The position numbers were made by a program, and so were the translations under genes. The notes under the pieces are model-generated. The model did no database searches, had not been told where the DNA came from, and saw only the letters and a program-made list of their open reading frames with translations. A stretch of 9,715 nucleotides of DNA from Bacteroidales bacterium (GTDB taxonomy: Bacteria; Bacteroidota; Bacteroidia; Bacteroidales; P3): contig SFPR01000055.1 in the NCBI GenBank assembly GCA_004551865.1, positions 1 to 9,715 on the forward strand, read 5' to 3'. Shown one piece after another: positions 5,691-9,715 of the stretch. Positions within the stretch are counted from its first letter, which is position 1. The number at the start of each line of letters is the position of its first letter.

Positions 5691-6515
5691 TTATTTCTTA
5701 CGTCTTTCAACTATGTATTTACTTGATTGTTTCTTAGGAGATCTTGTCTTATATCCCTTAGCAGGCATTCCCTTTCTTGAACGTGGGTGTCCTCCTGATT
5801 GACGACCTTCACCACCTCCCATAGGGTGATCAACCGGGTTCATCACAACACCTCTTGTACGAGGTCTTCTGCCCAACCATCTTGATCTACCGGCTTTTCC
5901 GGAAACTTCAAGGTTATGTTCCACATTTGAAACGATACCTACCGTAGCTCTGCAAGATTGCAATATCATTCTCGTTTCTCCTGAAGGCATCTTTACGATT
6001 GCATACTTACCGTCTCTCGACATAAGTTGTGCGTATGAACCTGCACTTCTGACCAACTTTGCACCTTGTCCGGGATTCAACTCTATGTTGTGAATCATAG
6101 TTCCGAAAGGTATATCACGAAGCAATAATGTATTACCAATTTCAGGGGCAACTCCTATACCTGACATAATAGTCTGACCGACTTTCAAACCGTGAGGAGC
6201 AACTATATATCTCTTTTCACCGTCAGCATAGCATACCAAGGCTATACGAGCAGTTCTGTTTGGGTCGTACTCTATAGTCTTTACAACAGCAGGTATTCCG
6301 TCTTTTTCTCTACGAAAATCGATAAAACGGTACAATTTCTTATGACCACCTCCAATATATCTCATGGTCATCTTACCTTGATTATTTCTTCCACCGCTTC
6401 TCTTCTTACCATAAACCAAAGACTTCTCTGGTTTACTTGCTGTAATCTCCTCAAATGCGCTAATAACTTTGAAACGCTGTCCCGGTGTTGTCGGTTTTAA
6501 TTTCTTTAAAGCCAT
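5691..6515 (-). CDS. rplB: 50S ribosomal protein L2 (uL2)
   Basis: L2 binds 23S rRNA domain IV, is needed for subunit association and stabilises the peptidyl-transferase centre. The 274-residue protein has the conserved RNA-binding parts: GGRNNQGKMTMRYIGGGHKK (41–60), the IEYDPNRTARIALV block (81–94) and the C-terminal NPVDHPMGGGEGRQSGGHPR (226–245). His230 matches E. coli His229, important for activity in vitro. The residue corresponding to His231 is Met232, as I recall for Bacteroides. The C-terminus RRKK is also Bacteroides-like. Length is standard. It starts 9 nt after rplW with no Shine-Dalgarno (TAGATAGAG). Stop TAA. Confidence 0.99.
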   Translation of the reverse strand: MALKKLKPTTPGQRFKVISAFEEITASKPEKSLVYGKKRSGGRNNQGKMTMRYIGGGHKKLYRFIDFRREKDGIPAVVKTIEYDPNRTARIALVCYADGEKRYIVAPHGLKVGQTIMSGIGVAPEIGNTLLLRDIPFGTMIHNIELNPGQGAKLVRSAGSYAQLMSRDGKYAIVKMPSGETRMILQSCRATVGIVSNVEHNLEVSGKAGRSRWLGRRPRTRGVVMNPVDHPMGGGEGRQSGGHPRSRKGMPAKGYKTRSPKKQSSKYIVERRKK

Positions 6516-6524
6516 CTCTATCTA

Positions 6525-6818
6525 TTAAATTTCGCTAAAAAAATCTATTGTATCACCTTCGGCTAACATCACGATAGCCTTCTTATACGCTGCTTTCTTT
6601 CCTTGAATGTATCCGGTTTTCGTAAATCTTGCTTTTCTCTTACCAGAATAATTCATGGTGTTCACTCTTTCAACTTTAACGCCATACAAATTCTCAACAG
6701 CGTTTCTAATTTCTATCTTATTTGCCCTTCTATCAACGATAAAGCCAAAACGATTCTGAAATTTTTCAGTCATCTTGGTGGCTTTCTCTGTTATGATAGG
6801 CTTTACAATAATATCCAT
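6525..6818 (-). CDS. rplW: 50S ribosomal protein L23 (uL23)
   Basis: L23 lies at the tunnel exit and is the main docking point for trigger factor and signal recognition particle. The 97-residue product has KPIITEKA at 6–13, FIVDRRANKIEIRNAVENLYGVKV (about 26–49), split here by the family's first helix-strand boundary, and the extended loop NTMNYSGKRKARFTKTGY (53–70). Length is typical. It starts 22 nt after rplD; the purine-rich leader has GAGG four bases before the ATG, a weak and short-spaced Shine-Dalgarno at best. Stop TAA. Confidence 0.97.
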   Translation of the reverse strand: MDIIVKPIITEKATKMTEKFQNRFGFIVDRRANKIEIRNAVENLYGVKVERVNTMNYSGKRKARFTKTGYIQGKKAAYKKAIVMLAEGDTIDFFSEI

Positions 6819-6840
6819 CTTTCCTCTTTACTTTTATCAA

Positions 6841-7476
6841 TTAAGAATTTGCAAGCATTGCGTCCAACTCTTTAATCGCAGTTTCTGAAAAGACTAACTT
6901 GTTGGCTTTCAACAACTCGTACGTATTCACAGATGCTGCATTCATAACTCTGACATTTTTCAAGTTTCTAGCCGACAAAGTTACGAAATTTTTCGGATTT
7001 GTATCCAAAACGAACAAAGATTTTTTATCTTGCAAATTCAACGAAGACAAAACTTTAAGCATATTCTTTGTCTTTGGCATATCAAATGAGAAGTCTTCGA
7101 CAACCATAACATTGTCTTCTTTTGACTTGTATGACAAAGCCGACAATCTTGCCAATCTTTTCACCTTCTTGTTCAATTTGAATCTGTAATCTCTTGGTCT
7201 TGGTCCGAAAACACGACCACCACCCTTGATGGTAGGGCTGTTCGTATCACCTGCTCTTGCGCCGCCTGTTCCCTTTTGTCTTTTCAATTTTCTTGTAGAA
7301 CCGGAAACTTCAGAACGTTCTTTCGACTTGTGAGTTCCTTGTCTTTGGTCTGCCAAATATTGTTTAACAGCCAACCAAAGTACGTGATCGTTTGGCTCTG
7401 TACCAAACAAAGCATCATCAACCACTACCGTTCTGCCGGTATCGTTGCCCTCTATACTATAAACTCTTAACTCCAT
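6841..7476 (-). CDS. rplD: 50S ribosomal protein L4 (uL4)
   Basis: L4 reaches into the exit tunnel with an extended loop. In E. coli it also represses the S10 operon through the leader RNA and binds RNase E. The 211-residue protein has the N-terminal strand MELRVYSIEG, the tunnel loop from about 44 to 100 containing RQGTHKSKERSEVSG and KRQKGTGGARAGD (65–77), then GGGRVFGPRPRDY (85–97) and the globular C-terminal domain. Length and sequence resemble Bacteroides L4. Its ATG lies within the end of rplC, overlapping by 10 bases; no Shine-Dalgarno is visible, so re-initiation from rplC is the likely mode. Stop TAA. Confidence 0.98.
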   Translation of the reverse strand: MELRVYSIEGNDTGRTVVVDDALFGTEPNDHVLWLAVKQYLADQRQGTHKSKERSEVSGSTRKLKRQKGTGGARAGDTNSPTIKGGGRVFGPRPRDYRFKLNKKVKRLARLSALSYKSKEDNVMVVEDFSFDMPKTKNMLKVLSSLNLQDKKSLFVLDTNPKNFVTLSARNLKNVRVMNAASVNTYELLKANKLVFSETAIKELDAMLANS

Positions 7477-8096
7477 CTCTCAAGTTTTAAAATAGAACCC
7501 TTAGGACCCGGAACAGATCCCTTTACTAATACTACATTCTTCTCAGAAATCACTTTCAAAATTTGAAGATTTTGAACTTTGACTCTGCGACCGCCTGTTC
7601 TACCTGCCATTCTCAATCCCTTGAATACTCTTGAAGGGTAAGAAGATGCACCAACAGAACCCGGAGCTCTCAATCTATCATGCTGACCGTGAGTCTTGTC
7701 TCCGACACCACCAAAGCCATGACGTTTTACAACGCCTTGAAAGCCTTTACCTTTTGAAATTCCGACAACGTCCACGAACTCTCCTTCAGAGAAAACATCG
7801 CAGGTCAATACCTCACCGTAGTTTTTCTTTGCTCCCTCTTCAAAACGAGAGAACTCGGCAACGTATCTCTTCGGTGTAGTATTTGCCTTGGCAAAATGAC
7901 CTCTCATCGGCTTTGTACAATTCTTTTCTTTCATCTCTTCAAACGCCAACTGGATAGCACTATATCCATCTTTTTCAGGCGTTTTCACTTGTGTTACCAC
8001 ACAAGGACCGGCTTCTATGACCGTACACGGCATTTGTTTTCCGTCGGCATCATAGATACTGGTCATTCCGATCTTTTTTCCTATTAATCCTGACAT
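7467..8096 (-). CDS. rplC: 50S ribosomal protein L3 (uL3)
   Basis: L3 is an early assembly protein whose long loop approaches the peptidyl-transferase centre. The 209-residue product begins MSGLIGKKIGMTSIYDADGK; SKGKGFQGVVKRHGFGG is at 114–130 and the loop THGQHDRLRAPGSVG at 135–149, followed by YPSRVFKGLRMAGRTGGRRV. The residue matching E. coli Gln150, methylated there by PrmB, is Ser152. Length is canonical. The ATG directly abuts a TAG ending a small in-frame ORF in the preceding 75-nt spacer, and has no Shine-Dalgarno. The 3' end overlaps rplD by 10 bases. Stop TAA. Confidence 0.98.
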   Translation of the reverse strand: MSGLIGKKIGMTSIYDADGKQMPCTVIEAGPCVVTQVKTPEKDGYSAIQLAFEEMKEKNCTKPMRGHFAKANTTPKRYVAEFSRFEEGAKKNYGEVLTCDVFSEGEFVDVVGISKGKGFQGVVKRHGFGGVGDKTHGQHDRLRAPGSVGASSYPSRVFKGLRMAGRTGGRRVKVQNLQILKVISEKNVVLVKGSVPGPKGSILKLERWS

Positions 8097-8171
8097 CTAA
8101 TAATTGTTTTTGTTTTTCATCAGCTTATCTCTCGACATCGACTGATATAAATTCCTTTTTAATGCTCTAAA
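8097..8171 (-). other. 75-nt rpsJ–rplC spacer with 13-codon mini-ORF (8097–8138)
   Basis: This is the longest intergenic stretch in the window; all other gaps are 35 nt or less. On the coding strand it holds AAAAAGGAATTT near its start, an imperfect hairpin (ATCAG at 8146–8142 with CTGAT at 8123–8119, an 18-nt loop and one possible G·U pair at each end), and an ATG at 8138 opening MSRDKLMKNKNNY with TAG at 8099–8097. That TAG touches the rplC ATG, in the same frame. The A-rich run before rplC resembles Bacteroidota leaders. It could be a leader peptide, an L4- or L3-responsive leader, or just spacer. No promoter of the Bacteroides type (TAnnTTTG) is seen. Confidence 0.35.
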
Positions 8172-8480
8172 CTACGGAAGTTTAATTTCGACATCCACAC
8201 CGCTTGGCAATTCCAACTTAACCAAAGCATCTATTGTCTTTGGAGAAGCGCTGTCAATATCCAACAATCTTTTGTAAGAGCTTAACTCAAACTGCTCGCG
8301 TGATTTCTTGTTCACGAAAGTAGAACGATTGACCGTAAATATCTTCTTGTTTGTAGGCAAAGGAATTGGTCCTTTCACATGTGCGCCTGTCAATTTCACG
8401 GTCTTGACGATCTTTTCAGCCGACTTATCGACCAAATTGTGATCGTACGATTTCAATTTAATCCTAATTCTTTGACTCAC
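8172..8480 (-). CDS. rpsJ: 30S ribosomal protein S10 (uS10), GTG start
   Basis: S10 is a 30S head protein; as NusE it also joins the NusB antitermination complex. The 102-residue product starts MSQRIRIKLKSYDH and has GPIPLPT at 37–43, followed by the conserved FTVNRSTFVNKKSREQFE loop (48–65), ending in ELPSGVDVEIKLP. Length is standard (101–103). The start codon is GTG at 8480; no ATG offers a family-consistent N-terminus, and SQ after the initiator matches Bacteroides S10 from memory. The 19-nt gap after fusA is A/T-rich with no Shine-Dalgarno. Stop TAG. Confidence 0.98.
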   Translation of the reverse strand: MSQRIRIKLKSYDHNLVDKSAEKIVKTVKLTGAHVKGPIPLPTNKKIFTVNRSTFVNKKSREQFELSSYKRLLDIDSASPKTIDALVKLELPSGVDVEIKLP

Positions 8481-8499
8481 GATTGTATAATTATTAATT

Positions 8500-9715
8500 T
8501 TACTCAGCCTTACTTTTCAAAACATTCTCGGTAACATCCTTAGGTGCCTCTGCATAGTGAGAGAACTCCATTGTAGAGTTTGCACGACCGGAAGTTATCG
8601 TTCTCAACGAAGTAACATAACCAAACATTTGTGCCAACGGAACTTTTGCTCTTACCGATTGAACACCGATTTTTGCTGTTATGCTGTCGAGTATTGCACG
8701 TCTTCTGTTCAAGTCTCCGGTAACATCTCCCAAATAAGCATCAGGAGTATTGACCTCAACCGACATGATAGGCTCCAACAATACAGGTTTTGCTTTCTTT
8801 GCAGCTTCCTTGAACGCCATCTTAGCACACAACTCAAATGAAAGAGCATCTGAATCGACAGGGTGGAACGAACCATCTGTCAAAACAACCTTCATGCTTT
8901 CAAGCGGATAGCCTGCCAAGACACCATTTTGCATTGCAGCCTTAAATCCTTTTTCAACAGCAGGAATAAATTCCTTAGGCACATTACCGCCCTTAACTTC
9001 ATTGACAAATTGCAATCCTTTGACGCCTTCGTCTGCAGGAGACAATGTAAACAATATGTCGGCAAACTTACCTCTACCACCTGTCTGTTTCTTGAATACC
9101 TCACGGTGTTCGCAAGAAGAAGTGATTGCCTCCTTGTATGCAACCTGAGGAGCGCCTTGATTGCACTCTACATTGAACTCTCTTCTGATACGGTCCATTA
9201 TAATATCCAAGTGCAACTCGCCCATTCCCTTCATGATTGTTTGTCCCGAAGCCTCATCGGTTTGAATAATCAATGTAGGGTCTTCTTCGCTCAACTTCAT
9301 CAAGGCATTGTTGAACTTGTCTATGTCTGCCTGCTTTGTAGGTTCAACTGCTATGGAAATCACCGGTTCAGGGAAAGTCATCGACTCCAATACTATCGGT
9401 GCATTCTCGTCGCAAAGAGTGTTTCCTGTCTTAATATCCTTAAATCCCACTGCTGCACCTATATCACCTGCCTCAATCTTGTCAAGTGGGTTTTGTTTGT
9501 TTGCGTGCATTTGCATTACACGAGAGATACGCTCTTTCTTGCCGGTTGCCACATTATATACGTATGAACCTGCTTCCAAAGTTCCCGAGTAAACACGGAA
9601 GAAGCAAATTCTGCCCACGTATGGGTCGGTTGCAATCTTGAATGCCAAAGCTGCCAAAGGAGCTTTAGGATCTACCTTTCTCGTAATAGCTTCACCTGAC
9701 ACAGGATCAGTTCCT
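8500..9715 (-). CDS. fusA: Elongation factor G, C-terminal ~405 residues (domains II–V); 5' end outside window
   Basis: EF-G is the translocation GTPase, moving tRNAs and mRNA after peptide transfer and splitting ribosomes with RRF. The window holds only the C-terminal part of a protein usually about 700–715 long; the GTPase domain is missing. The frame runs open to the edge, starting GTDPV, so the GTG at 9702 is an internal valine. Visible in order are the domain II start (ALAFKIATDPYVGR), FPEPVISIAVEP, domain III GMGELHLDI (about 159–167 from 9702), KKQTGGRGKFAD, and domain IV SFHPVDSD, whose tip histidine (E. coli His583 equivalent) is at 8863–8865; domain V has QMFGYVTSLRTITSGRA. Location next to rpsJ indicates the main EF-G rather than the divergent second copy of some Bacteroidota. 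Ends TAA AAT TAA TAA. Confidence 0.98.
   Translation of the reverse strand, partial: GTDPVSGEAITRKVDPKAPLAALAFKIATDPYVGRICFFRVYSGTLEAGSYVYNVATGKKERISRVMQMHANKQNPLDKIEAGDIGAAVGFKDIKTGNTLCDENAPIVLESMTFPEPVISIAVEPTKQADIDKFNNALMKLSEEDPTLIIQTDEASGQTIMKGMGELHLDIIMDRIRREFNVECNQGAPQVAYKEAITSSCEHREVFKKQTGGRGKFADILFTLSPADEGVKGLQFVNEVKGGNVPKEFIPAVEKGFKAAMQNGVLAGYPLESMKVVLTDGSFHPVDSDALSFELCAKMAFKEAAKKAKPVLLEPIMSVEVNTPDAYLGDVTGDLNRRRAILDSITAKIGVQSVRAKVPLAQMFGYVTSLRTITSGRANSTMEFSHYAEAPKDVTENVLKSKAE

Noticed and set aside
8863..9567. A 234-codon open frame on the plus strand opposite fusA
   Set aside because: It lies wholly antisense to the conserved EF-G coding sequence, has an atypical cysteine/histidine/arginine-rich composition and no recognisable domain. 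It is the expected antisense shadow of a biased coding strand.
1..9715. Mobile elements, CRISPR arrays, tRNA or rRNA genes, or a novel inserted system
   Set aside because: All but short gaps are covered by intact conserved genes in canonical order. No repeats, extra genes or frameshifts were seen.

Overview
This window is the middle of the conserved str–S10–spc ribosomal-protein supercluster of a bacterium of the phylum Bacteroidota, most likely the order Bacteroidales. All recognised genes lie on the minus strand, so transcription runs from the high coordinates (fusA) to the low ones (rpsE). The assignment rests on four things: L2, L4, L22, S10 and EF-G read very like Bacteroides/Porphyromonas homologues from memory; fusA is followed directly by rpsJ with no tuf gene between them; most genes lack a Shine-Dalgarno sequence; and the DNA is AT-rich (roughly 40% G+C by eye on a few lines, not counted). 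No database search was possible.

Layout, in transcription order: the 3' part of fusA (EF-G, truncated by the window edge), then rpsJ (S10), rplC (L3), rplD (L4), rplW (L23), rplB (L2), rpsS (S19), rplV (L22), rpsC (S3), rplP (L16), rpmC (L29) and rpsQ (S17). The spc part continues with rplN (L14), rplX (L24), rplE (L5), rpsN (S14), rpsH (S8), rplF (L6), rplR (L18) and the 5' part of rpsE (S5, truncated by the window edge). Gene order within S10–spc is the classical bacterial order with nothing inserted. All complete genes are intact and close to the family's usual length. Intergenic gaps are 1–35 nt, with two overlaps (1 nt and 10 nt). The exception is a 75-nt spacer between rpsJ and rplC. 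No terminator or promoter could be recognised inside, which fits one long transcript.

The proteins form a coordinated set. They make primary rRNA binders of the small subunit (S17, S8), the decoding and head region (S3, S10, S14, S19, S5), the exit tunnel (L4, L22, L23, L29), the peptidyl-transferase surroundings (L2, L3, L16), the 5S RNP (L5, L18) and the subunit interface or factor site (L14, L24, L6). The upstream factor, EF-G, drives translocation.

I found no new biological system here; this is a housekeeping region. The points that merit a second look are modest. They are regulatory or translational: the long rpsJ–rplC spacer with a 13-codon in-frame mini-ORF abutting rplC, textbook Shine-Dalgarno sequences confined to a few genes (rplF, rplV, perhaps rplE) in a lineage that rarely uses them, no room for an E. 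coli-type S10 leader, and lineage-specific substitutions at residues known from E. coli L2 and L3.
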